From contig NZ_LT629762.1 in NCBI RefSeq assembly GCF_900105155.1, positions 2,705,001 through 2,769,000 on the forward strand: a DNA stretch of 64,000 nucleotides, given 5' to 3'. The stretch comes from Pseudomonas prosekii. GTDB lineage: Bacteria; Pseudomonadota; Gammaproteobacteria; Pseudomonadales; Pseudomonadaceae. The position numbers and the translations under genes were made by a program. Shown here piece by piece: positions 1 through 9,216 of this stretch. The stretch's first letter is position 1, and each line of letters opens with the position of its first letter. A model generated the notes under the pieces. The model was not told the origin of the DNA, searched no databases, and saw only the letters and a list, made by a program, of their open reading frames with translations.

Positions 1-308
1 AAGTTCTCGATCAGAATGTCTGACTTCGCCGCCAGCTCACGCACCAACTTCTGCCCTTCAGGACGAGTGAAATCGATGGTTACCGATTGTTTGTTGCGAT
101 TGGCCGACAAGTAATAGGCGGCCTCGCTGGTGTTCTCGCCATAGGCGTCTTTCAGAAAAGGTGGCCCCCAGGCGCGCGTGTCGTCGCCATTGCCCGGGCG
201 CTCGACCTTGATTACTTCGGCGCCGAGGTCGGCGAGGATCTGCCCGGACCATGGCCCGGCCAGCACCCGCGATAAATCCAGTACCCGTAGATGCGAAAGC
301 GCGCCCAT
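1..308 (-). CDS. CaiB/BaiF-family CoA-transferase, 3' part cut by window edge
   Basis: The first about 102 residues are present and the rest lies beyond the left edge. The start is the ATG at 308, and the protein begins MGALSHLRVLDLSRVLAGPW, the typical N-terminus of family III CoA-transferases, followed by LGAEVIKVERP. These enzymes move CoA between carboxylates. It lies 13 bases downstream of gcdH on the same strand, so the pair is probably one transcript. In pseudomonads a CaiB-like enzyme beside GcdH is thought to activate glutarate to glutaryl-CoA with succinyl-CoA as donor. That substrate is inferred from context; the family assignment is secure. Confidence 0.88.
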   Translation of the reverse strand, partial: MGALSHLRVLDLSRVLAGPWSGQILADLGAEVIKVERPGNGDDTRAWGPPFLKDAYGENTSEAAYYLSANRNKQSVTIDFTRPEGQKLVRELAAKSDILIEN

Positions 309-321
309 GGCCGTTCTCCTG

Positions 322-1503
322 TTAATAGAACGCCTGGATGCCGGTCTGCGCGCGACCAAGGATCAGCGCGTGCACGTCGTGCGTACCTTCGTAGGTATTC
401 ACCACTTCCAGATTGACCAGATGACGAGCGACGCCGAATTCATCGGAGATGCCGTTACCGCCCAGCATGTCGCGAGCCATGCGCGCGATGTCCAGGGACT
501 TGCCGCAGGAGTTGCGTTTCATCATCGAAGTGATTTCGACCGCCGCAGTGCCCTCATCCTTCATACGGCCGAGACGCAGGCAGCCTTGCAGCGCCATGGT
601 GATTTCGGTCTGCATGTCGGCCAGTTTCTTCTGGATCAGTTGAGTGGCCGCCAGCGGCCGACCGAACTGTTGACGATCCAATGTGTATTGGCGCGCGGTG
701 TGCCAGCAGAATTCGGCAGCACCCAGTGCGCCCCACGAGATGCCATAACGCGCGGAATTGAGGCACGTGAACGGGCCTTTCAGACCGCGCACATCCGGGA
801 AGATGTTCTCTTCAGGGACAAACACGTTGTCCATGACGATTTCGCCAGTGATCGATGCGCGCAAACCAACCTTGCCGTGAATCGCCGGAGCGCTCAGGCC
901 TTTCCAGCCTTTCTCCAACACGAAACCACGGATATCGCCGGCATCGTCCTTGCCCCAGACCACGAACACATCGGCGATCGGGCTGTTGGTGATCCACATT
1001 TTGCTGCCGGTCAGGCTGTAGCCGCCGTCGACTTTGCGCGCTCGAGTAATCATCGCGCCCGGGTCGGAGCCGTGGTTCGGCTCTGTCAGACCGAAGCAAC
1101 CGATCCACTCGCCGGAAGCCAGTTTCGGCAGATACTTCTGTTTTTGCGCTTCGGTGCCGAATTCGTTGATGGGCACCATGACCAGCGAAGATTGCACGCT
1201 CATCATCGAACGATAACCGGAGTCGACGCGCTCGACTTCACGGGCAATCAAGCCGTAGCTGACGTAGTTCAGGCCGCTGCCACCGTATTCCTCGGGAATG
1301 GTCGCGCCCAGCAGGCCCACATCACCCATCTCGCGGAAAATTGCGATGTCGGTCTTTTCATGGCGGAAAGCTTCGAGCACACGCGGCGCGAGCTTCTGCT
1401 GAGCGAATTGCTCGGCGGTGTCGCGAATCATGCGTTCTTCTTCGGTGAGCTGTTGATCCAGCAGCAGTGGATCGATCCAGTTGAAGCTAGCTTTACCGGC
1501 CAT
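322..1503 (-). CDS. gcdH: Glutaryl-CoA dehydrogenase
   Basis: This 393-residue flavoprotein of the acyl-CoA dehydrogenase family oxidises and decarboxylates glutaryl-CoA to crotonyl-CoA in lysine/glutarate breakdown, passing electrons to ETF. Visible family motifs are the flavin-binding stretch [16 protein letters not shown] in the first half and the C-terminal NTYEGTHD, whose Glu (about residue 372) matches the catalytic base of GCDH. Length matches bacterial GcdH. It is followed by a CoA-transferase gene and divergent from a LysR gene, the usual gcd arrangement in Pseudomonas. It starts at ATG 1503 with a purine-rich GAGAGGA just upstream. Confidence 0.95.
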   Translation of the reverse strand: MAGKASFNWIDPLLLDQQLTEEERMIRDTAEQFAQQKLAPRVLEAFRHEKTDIAIFREMGDVGLLGATIPEEYGGSGLNYVSYGLIAREVERVDSGYRSMMSVQSSLVMVPINEFGTEAQKQKYLPKLASGEWIGCFGLTEPNHGSDPGAMITRARKVDGGYSLTGSKMWITNSPIADVFVVWGKDDAGDIRGFVLEKGWKGLSAPAIHGKVGLRASITGEIVMDNVFVPEENIFPDVRGLKGPFTCLNSARYGISWGALGAAEFCWHTARQYTLDRQQFGRPLAATQLIQKKLADMQTEITMALQGCLRLGRMKDEGTAAVEITSMMKRNSCGKSLDIARMARDMLGGNGISDEFGVARHLVNLEVVNTYEGTHDVHALILGRAQTGIQAFY

Positions 1504-1577
1504 GAGTGAGTCCTCTCGAATCGGGTCAAATAACGTGGACTGATCCTAGGCCCGGCTCAGCATTCCGGCAAACGAGG

Positions 1578-1600
1578 ATTTTGCATACTGTTGTGCTAAT
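1578..1600. promoter_or_regulatory. Possible LysR-type operator between gcdH and its regulator
   Basis: In the 157-base divergent gap an imperfect dyad is visible: left arm ATTTTGCA, right arm TGCTAAT, with a T-N11-A-like core. LysR proteins usually bind such sites next to the gene they regulate. The arms match only partly, so this is a suggestion only. Confidence 0.3.
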
Positions 1601-1660
1601 TTCTCACTCCGAAACATCGCGAAAGCTCATTAATGCGATGTATGAGTGAGGTTCAGGTAC

Positions 1661-2560
1661 ATGCGCAGGAAAATCCCCAGCACCACGGCGCTGATCAGCT
1701 TCGAAGCGGCCGCACGCCACGAGAGCTTTACCAAGGCTGCGCAGGAACTTTCCCTCACCCAAGGGGCGATTTGCCGACAGATCGCCAGCCTTGAGGACTT
1801 CCTCAGCGTCGAACTGTTCCGACGCTCGCGGCGCGGGGTAAAACTGACCGAAGCGGGACTTTCCTACAGCCGCCGCGTCGCCACGCAACTGGATGCCGTG
1901 GAGCGCGACACCTTGTCGGTCATGGGCCAGCAAGGCGCCAACGTTATCGAGTTGGCGGTAGTGCCAACCTTCGGCACTCAATGGCTGCTGCCACGGCTCA
2001 AGGATTTTCAGCAGCAACACCCGGAAGTGACGGTCAATCTGACCAACCGCACCCGGCCTTTCCTGTTCGCCGACACTGAGTTCGACGCGGCGATTTATTT
2101 CGGTGACGCCGATTGGTCGGGTACTGAATCCCACAGGCTGATGGGCGAAAATCCGATGCCGGTGTGCAGCCCCGCCCTACTGGGGAAGAAGACTCTTCTG
2201 ACACCCAGCGAAATCGCTGAACTGCCACTGTTGCAACAAACCACCCGGCCCTACGCCTGGCGCCAGTGGTTCAACTCGCAAAACCTCAACATCCCCCGCG
2301 ACATGACAGGTCCGCGTTACGAGCTATTCTCCATGCTTGCGCAAGCGGCCATGCATGACATGGGCATCGCGCTGATTCCGCCATTCCTGATTCAGCGTGA
2401 GCTGGCCGAGAAACGCCTGGTGATTGCCAACCCGCAGGCCCTGTCGAGCATCAAGGCGTATTACCTGATGATTCCCGAGCGAAAGGTCGAATCCGCTTCT
2501 TTAAGGGCTTTTCGCGACTGGCTGGTAAATCAGGCACACGGCTACAGCCTCGAAGGATAA
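1661..2560 (+). CDS. LysR-family transcriptional regulator, GcdR-like
   Basis: A 299-residue LysR-type regulator. The N-terminal winged helix-turn-helix is clear (TALISFEAAARHESFTKAAQ, then LTQGAICRQIASLE), followed by the effector-binding domain with a conserved PTFGTQWLLPRL segment. The ATG at 1661 is preferred because the protein then begins MRRKIPSTTAL, like relatives, and has GAGG/CAGG upstream; a GTG at 1646 would add five residues. It is divergent from gcdH, so it probably activates gcdH and the CoA-transferase in response to glutarate or a derivative. The family is certain; the target is inferred from position. Confidence 0.88.
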   Translation: MRRKIPSTTALISFEAAARHESFTKAAQELSLTQGAICRQIASLEDFLSVELFRRSRRGVKLTEAGLSYSRRVATQLDAVERDTLSVMGQQGANVIELAVVPTFGTQWLLPRLKDFQQQHPEVTVNLTNRTRPFLFADTEFDAAIYFGDADWSGTESHRLMGENPMPVCSPALLGKKTLLTPSEIAELPLLQQTTRPYAWRQWFNSQNLNIPRDMTGPRYELFSMLAQAAMHDMGIALIPPFLIQRELAEKRLVIANPQALSSIKAYYLMIPERKVESASLRAFRDWLVNQAHGYSLEG

Positions 2561-2995
2561 AGGCTATCGCCAATTAGCTGACCCCGTAGTCAGTAAAATC
2601 AAAACCCTACAGATATAAGTATTTGTCGCATATTCATAGACTGTACTTGCAAGCAGTACAAACGTCCCACAAGCGCCTGTGGACGTGGCTTTCAGCCTCT
2701 ATTGGCCAGCAATGCCAGCTCATTCACCGCGCCAATGTGTAAATTCTTTAATTTCGACCAGAATCCTTACAGGGCACAGCCTGCAAGGGATTGCGCCGGT
2801 CAGTTGCGACATTCGGTCACGGGGTGACTTGTAGTTAATTTTCCGTCACCCGTCATAATCCCTTGATGGGCACAAAGTTCGCCTGCAAAATGCCGCGCCC
2901 CGCCCTGATTTGGCGGGATCGTGCTGATCGGCCGCCCCAGTCGCACCATCCGAAGTGCCTGGGTTTACTCAATAAGATCACGCAGGAGATTTGAC
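2561..2995. other. Long intergenic region upstream of pntAA with two inverted repeats
   Basis: No convincing gene is seen in these 435 bases. Two structures stand out: a TGTAC/GTACA dyad around TTGCAAG at about 2642-2660, and an inverted repeat at 2662-2686 (ACGTC-C-CACA, six-base loop, TGTG-GACGT). The second may be the terminator of the LysR gene, but no good T run follows. The last part carries the pntAA leader, with a Shine-Dalgarno CAGGAGA at about 2983-2989. Confidence 0.5.
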
Positions 2996-4117
2996 GTGCA
3001 CATTGGTGTTCCTCTCGAAACCCAAACGGGTGAAACACGGGTTGCTGCAACCCCGGAAACCATCAAGAAACTGATCGGCCAGGGTCATAAGGTCACTGTG
3101 CAGAGCGGCGCCGGCGTTAAAGCCAGTGTTGTCGACAGTGCTTATGAAGCGGCAGGCGCAACCATTGGCAGCGCCAACGATGCGTTTGGTGCCGAGCTGA
3201 TTCTCAAGGTGGTCGCCCCCAGCGACAGCGAGCTGGCGCTGATCAAGAGCGGCACCGTTGTGGTGGGCATGCTCAATCCGTTCAGCAATGAAACCATCGC
3301 CAAACTGGCTGAATGCGGAATCACCGCGTTTGCTCTGGAAGCCGCGCCGCGCACCTCCCGCGCACAAAGTCTGGATGTGCTGTCGTCGCAAGCGAACATC
3401 GCCGGTTACAAAGCCGTGTTGCTCGCCGCGCACCACTATCCGCGCTTCATGCCGATGCTGATGACTGCTGCGGGCACCGTGAAAGCGGCGCGCGTGCTGA
3501 TTCTCGGCGCCGGTGTTGCCGGTTTGCAGGCGATCGCTACAGCGAAACGCCTGGGTGCGGTGATCGAAGCGTCGGACGTGCGTCCGGCCGTGAAGGAGCA
3601 GATCGAATCCCTCGGCGCCAAGTTCGTCGACGTGCCTTACGAGACCGATGAAGAGCGCGAATGCGCGGTCGGTGTCGGCGGTTATGCGCGGCCGATGCCG
3701 GCGAGCTGGATGCAGCGTCAGGCCCTGGCCGTGCACGAACGCGCCAAGCAGGCTGACATCGTCATCACCACCGCGCTGATCCCCGGCCGCAAGGCGCCGA
3801 CGCTGCTGAGCGCGGACACCGTGGCGCAGATGAAACCCGGTTCAGTGGTGATCGACCTCGCGGCGGCTCAGGGCGGCAACTGCCCGCTGACCGTGGCCGA
3901 TCAGGTGGTCGTCGAAAATGGCGTGACCATTTGCGGCCCGACCAACCTCGCCGGTGCAGTCGCCGCAGATGCTTCGGCGCTGTACGCCCGTAACTTGCTG
4001 GACTTCCTCAAGCTGGTTTTCAACAAGGAAGGCCAGTTTGAAGTAAACCTCGAAGACGACATCGTCGCTGCGTGCCTGATGTGCCGCGACGGCCAAGTCA
4101 TCCGCAAAAACGCCTAA
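2996..4117 (+). CDS. pntAA: NAD(P) transhydrogenase alpha subunit, part 1
   Basis: This 373-residue soluble domain I subunit of the proton-translocating transhydrogenase binds NAD(H) and exchanges hydride with NADP(H) bound to PntB. It begins MHIGVPLETQTGETRVAATP, as expected, and has the Rossmann motif ILGAGVAGLQAIATAKRLGA and the RPAVKEQIESLGAKFVDV segment. The start is GTG 2996, with CAGGAGA seven bases upstream; an in-frame start at 2921 would add 25 residues with no family similarity. The alpha subunit is split in two genes here, as in other pseudomonads, with the membrane part in the next gene. Confidence 0.95.
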   Translation: MHIGVPLETQTGETRVAATPETIKKLIGQGHKVTVQSGAGVKASVVDSAYEAAGATIGSANDAFGAELILKVVAPSDSELALIKSGTVVVGMLNPFSNETIAKLAECGITAFALEAAPRTSRAQSLDVLSSQANIAGYKAVLLAAHHYPRFMPMLMTAAGTVKAARVLILGAGVAGLQAIATAKRLGAVIEASDVRPAVKEQIESLGAKFVDVPYETDEERECAVGVGGYARPMPASWMQRQALAVHERAKQADIVITTALIPGRKAPTLLSADTVAQMKPGSVVIDLAAAQGGNCPLTVADQVVVENGVTICGPTNLAGAVAADASALYARNLLDFLKLVFNKEGQFEVNLEDDIVAACLMCRDGQVIRKNA

Positions 4118-4132
4118 GCAGGGATTCAGACG

Positions 4133-4456
4133 ATGGAAGAGCTTATCTCCCCCGGTATCTACAACCTGATCATCTTCGTGCTGGCGATTTATGTCGGTTA
4201 TCACGTGGTCTGGAACGTTACACCTGCGCTGCATACGCCACTGATGGCGGTGACCAATGCCATTTCGGCGATCGTCATCGTCGGCGCCATGCTGGCCGCC
4301 GCTTTGACCGTGACGCCACTGGGCAAAACCATGGGCACCCTGGCGGTGGCGCTGGCGGCGGTCAACGTCTTCGGTGGCTTTCTGGTCACCCGCAGAATGC
4401 TTGAGATGTTCAAGAAAAAAGCCCCGAAAGTCGTAAAAGAAGAGGCGCCCAAGTAA
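4133..4456 (+). CDS. pntAB: NAD(P) transhydrogenase alpha subunit, part 2 (membrane)
   Basis: A 107-residue membrane protein with about three hydrophobic helices and a lysine-rich cytoplasmic tail ending [14 protein letters not shown]. It corresponds to the C-terminal membrane domain of single-chain PntA. It begins 15 bases after pntAA, and its stop overlaps the pntB start by one base (TAATG), so the three genes are translationally linked. Together with PntB it forms the proton channel in the inner membrane. Confidence 0.94.
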   Translation: MEELISPGIYNLIIFVLAIYVGYHVVWNVTPALHTPLMAVTNAISAIVIVGAMLAAALTVTPLGKTMGTLAVALAAVNVFGGFLVTRRMLEMFKKKAPKVVKEEAPK

Positions 4457-5892
4457 TGAGCATGAACCTTGTCACGACGCTCTACTTGATCGCGTCGATC
4501 TGCTTTATCCAGGCCCTCAAAGGCCTGTCGCACCCGACTACCTCGCGGCGCGGCAACGTCTACGGCATGCTCGGCATGGCGCTGGCGATCCTCACCACCG
4601 TCGGCCTCATCTATAAGCTCGGCGCGGAGCTGGCTACGGCCGGCATCGGTTATGTCATCGTTGGTTTGCTGGTCGGCGGCACCGCCGGCTCGATCATGGC
4701 CAAACGCGTTGAAATGACCAAGATGCCGGAACTGGTCGCTTTCATGCACAGCATGATCGGCATGGCTGCGGTGTTCATCGCCATTGCTGCGGTTGTCGAG
4801 CCGCAATCGCTGGGCATCGTCAAACAGTTGGGCGACGCGATTCCGGCGGGCAACCGTCTGGAGCTGTTCCTCGGCGCAGCCATCGGTGCGATCACCTTCT
4901 CCGGTTCGGTCATCGCTTTCGGCAAGCTCTCGGGCAAGTACAAGTTTCGTCTGTTCCAGGGCGCGCCCGTACAGTTCGGCGGTCAGCACAAACTGAACCT
5001 GGTGCTGGGCCTGGCGACATTGGCGCTTGGCATCACCTTCATGCTTACCGGCAACCTCAGCGCCTTCGCGCTGATGCTGGCCCTGGCGTTCGTGCTTGGC
5101 GTGCTGATCATCATCCCGATTGGCGGCGCGGACATGCCGGTTGTGGTGTCGATGCTTAATAGCTATTCCGGCTGGGCGGCGGCGGGTATCGGCTTCTCGC
5201 TGAACAACTCGATGCTGATCATCGCCGGTTCGCTGGTCGGTTCGTCCGGCGCGATCCTCTCCTACATCATGTGCAAGGCGATGAACCGTTCGTTCTTCAA
5301 CGTGCTGCTCGGTGGTTTCGGCAACACCGCAGACGCGGCTGGCCCGGCGGGTTCGAAAGAAGCGCGGCCGGTGAAATCCGGTTCGGCTGATGACGCAACC
5401 TTCCTGCTGACCAACGCCGACACCGTGATCATCGTTCCGGGCTATGGCCTGGCGGTGGCACGCGCGCAGCACGCGTTGAAAGAGCTGACCGAGAAGCTGA
5501 CCCACCGCGGCGTGACCGTGAAGTACGCGATCCACCCGGTGGCCGGTCGGATGCCCGGCCACATGAACGTCTTGCTGGCCGAGGCCGAAGTGCCTTACGA
5601 CCAGGTGTTCGAGATGGAAGACATCAACTCCGAGTTCGGCCAGGCCGACGTGGTGCTGGTGTTGGGCGCCAACGACGTGGTCAACCCGGCGGCGAAGAAC
5701 GATCCGAAATCGCCGATTGCCGGCATGCCGATTCTGGAAGCGTTCAAAGCCAAGACGATCATCGTCAACAAGCGTTCGATGGCCAGCGGTTATGCCGGCC
5801 TGGACAACGAACTGTTCTACCTCGACAAAACCATGATGGTCTTCGGCGACGCGAAGAAAGTCATTGAAGACATGGTCAAAGCCGTCGAGTAA
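4456..5892 (+). CDS. pntB: NAD(P) transhydrogenase beta subunit
   Basis: A 478-residue protein with an N-terminal half of multiple membrane helices and a C-terminal NADP(H)-binding domain III. The domain III signatures seen are VPGYGLAVARAQHAL, HPVAGRMPGHMNVLLAEA, VLGANDVVNPAA and NKRSMASGYAGLDN. It couples hydride transfer from NADH to NADP+ to proton influx, supplying NADPH. It is the last gene of the pnt operon, with a strong terminator about 20 bases downstream. Confidence 0.96.
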   Translation: MSMNLVTTLYLIASICFIQALKGLSHPTTSRRGNVYGMLGMALAILTTVGLIYKLGAELATAGIGYVIVGLLVGGTAGSIMAKRVEMTKMPELVAFMHSMIGMAAVFIAIAAVVEPQSLGIVKQLGDAIPAGNRLELFLGAAIGAITFSGSVIAFGKLSGKYKFRLFQGAPVQFGGQHKLNLVLGLATLALGITFMLTGNLSAFALMLALAFVLGVLIIIPIGGADMPVVVSMLNSYSGWAAAGIGFSLNNSMLIIAGSLVGSSGAILSYIMCKAMNRSFFNVLLGGFGNTADAAGPAGSKEARPVKSGSADDATFLLTNADTVIIVPGYGLAVARAQHALKELTEKLTHRGVTVKYAIHPVAGRMPGHMNVLLAEAEVPYDQVFEMEDINSEFGQADVVLVLGANDVVNPAAKNDPKSPIAGMPILEAFKAKTIIVNKRSMASGYAGLDNELFYLDKTMMVFGDAKKVIEDMVKAVE

Positions 5893-5913
5893 AACCTGCC
5901 TCAGCGCAACACC

Positions 5914-5949
5914 AAAAACCTCAGCCTTCAGTAGGCTGGGGTTTTTTTA
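5914..5949 (+). terminator. Rho-independent terminator of the pnt operon
   Basis: The stem AAACCTCAGCC pairs with GGCTGGGGTTT across a short loop and runs into seven T residues. It sits directly after pntB. Confidence 0.9.
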
Positions 5950-6083
5950 TTGCTGCCCAATTCCCCCGCGAACCCGACCAAAGGCTCTAAATCAGGGCTT
6001 GGCATTCGACCATGGTAGCGGGACGGATTTTCTTCAAATCACTAGACTGCGTACCTTGCTTTCGTTGCCCGAGATAACAATCC

Positions 6084-7577
6084 ATGTACCGTGACCGTAT
6101 TCGCTTGCCTTCGTTGTTGGATAAGGTGATGAGCGCCGCCGACGCTGCCGCTCTGATCGAGGACGGCATGACCGTCGGCATGAGCGGCTTTACCCGCGCC
6201 GGCGAAGCCAAAGCCGTGCCCCACGCATTGGCCGAACGCGCCAAGATCACTCCGTTGAAAATCACCCTGATGACCGGCGCGAGCCTGGGCAACGACCTCG
6301 ACAAACAACTGACCGAGGCCGGCGTCCTGTCGCGGCGCATGCCGTTCCAGGTCGACAGCACGTTGCGCAAGGCGATCAATGCCGGCGAAGTCATGTTCAT
6401 CGACCAGCACCTGTCGGAAACCGTCGAGATGCTGCGCAACCAGCAACTGACGCGGCCGGATATCGCGGTGATTGAAGCCGTGGCGATCACCGAGCAGGGC
6501 CATATTGTGCCGACCACCTCGGTGGGCAACTCGGCGAGTTTCGCGATCTTCGCCAAGCACGTCATCGTCGAGATCAACATGGCGCACAACCCGAATCTCG
6601 AGGGTTTGCACGACATCTATATCCCGACCTACCGCCCGACCCGCACGCCGATTCCTTTGGTGAAAGTCGATGATCGGATTGGCAGTACCGCGATTCCGAT
6701 TCCGCCGGAGAAGATCGTGGCGATCGTCATCACCAATCAATCCGACTCGCCGTCCACCGTGCTGCCACCGGACGTCGATACTCAGGCGATCGCCGATCAC
6801 CTGATCGACTTCTTTAAAGAAGAAGTCGCTGCGGGGCGAATGACCAACAAGCTCGGGCCGCTGCAGGCCGGGATCGGCACCATCGCCAACTCGGTGATGT
6901 GCGGCTTGATCGATTCGCCGTTCGAAGACCTGACCATGTATTCCGAAGTGTTGCAGGACTCGACATTCGACCTGATCGACGCCGGCAAGCTGAGTTTCGC
7001 CTCGGGCAGCTCGATCACCCTGTCGGCGCGGCGCAATGCCGATGTGTTCGGCAACCTCGAACATTACAAAGACAAACTGGTGCTGCGCCCGCAGGAAATC
7101 TCCAATCACCCGGAAGTGGTTCGGCGCCTGGGCATTATCGGGATTAACACCGCGCTGGAATTCGACCTGTACGGCAACGTCAATTCCACCCACGTCTGCG
7201 GCACACGGATGATGAACGGCATCGGCGGCTCGGGCGATTTCGCGCGCAATGCGCACTTGGCGATCTTTGTGACCAAGTCGATTGCCAAGGGCGGCGCGAT
7301 TTCCAGCGTGGTGCCGATGGTCAGCCACGTTGACCACACCGAGCATGACGTCGACATCCTCGTCACCGAGATCGGTTTGGCTGACTTGCGAGGCTTGGCG
7401 CCGCGCGAACGGGCGCGGGCGGTGATCGACAACTGTGTGCACCCGGACTATCGCCAGGCGCTGGACGACTACTTCACAGCTGCTTGCGCCATCGGCGGGC
7501 ACACGCCGCACATCTTGCGCGATGCCCTGCGCTGGCACATCAACCTGGAAGAAACCGGGCGGATGCTGGTGGTCTGA
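6084..7577 (+). CDS. Acetyl-CoA hydrolase/transferase (acetate or succinate CoA-transferase type)
   Basis: A 497-residue class I CoA-transferase of the acetyl-CoA hydrolase/transferase family (relatives: Cat1, AarC, YgfH). The catalytic glutamate is probably Glu288 in YSEVLQD, which in this family forms the CoA thioester intermediate; the glycine-rich NGIGGSGDF stretch fits the CoA-binding/oxyanion region. It probably moves CoA between succinyl-CoA or acetyl-CoA and acetate, propionate or succinate. Substrate cannot be decided from sequence. It stands alone, with no partner gene on its strand nearby. Confidence 0.9.
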   Translation: MYRDRIRLPSLLDKVMSAADAAALIEDGMTVGMSGFTRAGEAKAVPHALAERAKITPLKITLMTGASLGNDLDKQLTEAGVLSRRMPFQVDSTLRKAINAGEVMFIDQHLSETVEMLRNQQLTRPDIAVIEAVAITEQGHIVPTTSVGNSASFAIFAKHVIVEINMAHNPNLEGLHDIYIPTYRPTRTPIPLVKVDDRIGSTAIPIPPEKIVAIVITNQSDSPSTVLPPDVDTQAIADHLIDFFKEEVAAGRMTNKLGPLQAGIGTIANSVMCGLIDSPFEDLTMYSEVLQDSTFDLIDAGKLSFASGSSITLSARRNADVFGNLEHYKDKLVLRPQEISNHPEVVRRLGIIGINTALEFDLYGNVNSTHVCGTRMMNGIGGSGDFARNAHLAIFVTKSIAKGGAISSVVPMVSHVDHTEHDVDILVTEIGLADLRGLAPRERARAVIDNCVHPDYRQALDDYFTAACAIGGHTPHILRDALRWHINLEETGRMLVV

Positions 7578-7657
7578 TACAGCTCAAGAACAGCTGACGC
7601 ACACACAGTTGCGTCAGCGGGTTCTTGTCACTCGCCATCCTGACAAAAACTGTACTG

Positions 7658-7814
7658 CTGTACCGGTCATTTCCTTAGGAATTTACCTACACTTCCTACC
7701 GCTCCAGGCAAAAATGCACCTTAACAGTGCTTACAGGTACAGTTGCCTCAATTTCGACCAGTACACCCCCTATAAACAGTTAACTGGTCTCTCACAATAC
7801 AAGTGAACTGTATC
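7658..7814. promoter_or_regulatory. Cluster of CTGTACC/GGTACAG-like half-sites upstream of the DUF1127 gene
   Basis: The 319-base gap 7578-7896 holds no gene but has repeated related words: CTGTACCGGT at 7658, its reverse complement GGTACAG at 7736, CCAGTACAC at 7758, AACAGTTAACTGGT near 7775 and AACTGTATC near 7806. Such repeated GTAC-centred half-sites resemble operators of GntR/MocR-type regulators. No such regulator gene lies next to it. The words are seen; the binding protein is a guess. Confidence 0.4.
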
Positions 7815-7896
7815 TAGGGAGACTGGCGAAACGAGAGGATCATTGGCATCAGTTAAACCACTACCTAATCCCGCCACAAGCGGAAGGATGTCAACC

Positions 7897-8112
7897 ATGG
7901 AACGTACACTCAGTTCCGAACTGTTCTTCGAAGATACCGCTGCAAAAACCCAGGCTTCCATGCCTCTTCGCGTTTTCGCCAACCTGATGTTGTGGCAGCG
8001 CCGCATTACCAGCCGCCATCAATTGGCTCGCCTGGATTCGCGTCTGCTGGCTGATGCCGGGATTAGCGAAGCACAACGCTACGAAGAGCTGAGCAAGCCG
8101 TTCTGGCGCTAA
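7897..8112 (+). CDS. DUF1127 domain small protein
   Basis: A 71-residue protein beginning MERTLSSELFFED and ending with the arginine-rich DUF1127 motif (WQRRITSRHQLARLDSRLLADAGISEAQRYEELSKPFW, cited in part only as WQRRI...RLLADAGIS). The ATG at 7897 has GGAAGG nine bases upstream; an in-frame ATG at 7888 sits on top of that site and is less likely. Members of this family are small cytosolic proteins linked in other bacteria to RNA or phosphate/carbon regulation, without an established role here. It has its own terminator. Confidence 0.85.
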   Translation: MERTLSSELFFEDTAAKTQASMPLRVFANLMLWQRRITSRHQLARLDSRLLADAGISEAQRYEELSKPFWR

Positions 8113-8174
8113 GTTAGCGTCGCTGGCTCTGACCTGAAGGGTCCACCGCCAGCAACCCGAATTGAACAAACAAT

Positions 8175-8200
8175 ACCCGTCGTGGGAAACCACGACGGGT
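8175..8200 (+). terminator. Terminator after the DUF1127 gene
   Basis: An 11-base-pair perfect stem (ACCCGTCGTGG / CCACGACGGGT) with a GAAA loop is followed by TTTTG. Confidence 0.85.
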
Positions 8201-8447
8201 TTTGTCGTTTCAGGGCTTTAAAAAGCGCAGTCAGTACAGTTTCAATAATTCTGATAGTGACCGGTACACTTCGACAGACTGCATCGGTGAAGCCTCACAC
8301 ATAACCATTTCGTCTCGCCACGCTGTTCGAATCCATACTCCCCAGCCTAATATCCCGTCAGAACGTGGCGAACGCGGCATCACTGGCGTCTGACTGTTCA
8401 GACGCTGCGTCACCTCTCAATCGGTTTCATCCACAGGAGTTACCCCC
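8201..8447. promoter_or_regulatory. Upstream region of the DUF2388 operon
   Basis: No gene is seen in the rest of the 335-base gap 8113-8447. CAGTACAG at about 8232 and CCGGTACAC at about 8260 repeat the GTAC words found before the DUF1127 gene, which could mean shared control. The first DUF2388 gene has AGGAG just upstream of its ATG. Confidence 0.35.
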
Positions 8448-8765
8448 ATGTCCCGTCTTCGTCTGTTGAGCGCTGCAGCCTTGTTCGCCGTTGCCGCCAG
8501 TGCGCACGCTTCGAGTTTCATCGTGACCACCGATGCCGTTGTCGGTGCACTCAAATCCAGCTCCGACGCTACCTCCAACCTTTCTTCCTCACTGCGCGAC
8601 AACAAAATCGTGCGCGCCGCGCGTGACGACGCCGCCAGTTTTGTCGCGAGCAACGGCGACATTCGTGGCGTGAAACTGGAAAGCGCGTTCGACGAAATCC
8701 GCCATCAGGCGCCTCAGTTGAATGCCAGCGACGCCCAGTTGGCTCAGGCCATCCTGGCCATCTGA
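8448..8765 (+). CDS. Secreted DUF2388 protein, copy 1
   Basis: A 105-residue protein with a signal peptide (MSRLRLLSAAALFAVAASAHA) followed by about 84 mature residues. The conserved DUF2388 block is seen as KIVRAARDDAASFVASNGDI and a C-terminal AQLAQAILA. Function is unknown; the signal peptide suggests the periplasm. It is the first of three paralogues in a row, separated from copy 2 by 106 bases that contain a GGGGCACG/CGTGTCCC hairpin at 8781-8801 without a T run, perhaps an attenuator. Confidence 0.85.
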   Translation: MSRLRLLSAAALFAVAASAHASSFIVTTDAVVGALKSSSDATSNLSSSLRDNKIVRAARDDAASFVASNGDIRGVKLESAFDEIRHQAPQLNASDAQLAQAILAI

Positions 8766-8871
8766 CCTGTGTTTGCAGACGGGGCACGCAAGTCGTGTCC
8801 CGATGTTGCAACGCTGGCTCTAGTCCGGGCATTGCGCTAGCCTTGGGACTCGCTTTCAGCTAACGAGTCTC

Positions 8872-9189
8872 ATGCGTTTTCTTTCAAATTGTTTACTCAT
8901 TCCCGGTGTTGCGCTGGCCTGCTGGACGGGTTCGGCGGACGCCTTTGATGCTTTTAATCTGTCCACCCAAGGTGTTGTGGTCAGCGGTTATGCCACCAGC
9001 ATGGTGACCTCCGCGCCCTTCGACCATAAACTGCTGGTCGCCGCTCAGGATGATGCTGCGGCATTCATTGCCAGTGACGGCCAACTGCGAGGAGCACAGC
9101 TGGAATCCGCGCTGGATTATCTGCGTCGAGCCCAGCCAAAACTTCATGCCAGCGACCTTGAACTGGCGCAGGCAATTCTCGTCCAATAG
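8872..9189 (+). CDS. Secreted DUF2388 protein, copy 2
   Basis: A 105-residue paralogue of its neighbours, with a signal peptide (MRFLSNCLLIPGVALACWTGSADA). The shared core appears as KLLVAAQDDAAAFIASDGQL, RGAQLESALDYLR and a C-terminal ELAQAILVQ. It is the most diverged of the three copies in its N-terminal half. It lies 27 bases before copy 3 on the same strand, so they are likely co-transcribed. No function is known. Confidence 0.85.
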   Translation: MRFLSNCLLIPGVALACWTGSADAFDAFNLSTQGVVVSGYATSMVTSAPFDHKLLVAAQDDAAAFIASDGQLRGAQLESALDYLRRAQPKLHASDLELAQAILVQ

Positions 9190-9216
9190 TTATCTTTGTT
9201 CCTCCGGAGTCGTTCC

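Noticed and set aside
178..1509. A 443-codon open frame antisense to gcdH
   Set aside because: It covers gcdH and the CoA-transferase start on the other strand and shows no protein family features.
4201..5562. A 453-codon open frame antisense to pntAB/pntB
   Set aside because: Composition is dominated by Arg, His, Gln and Asp, as expected from the reverse of membrane-protein codons.
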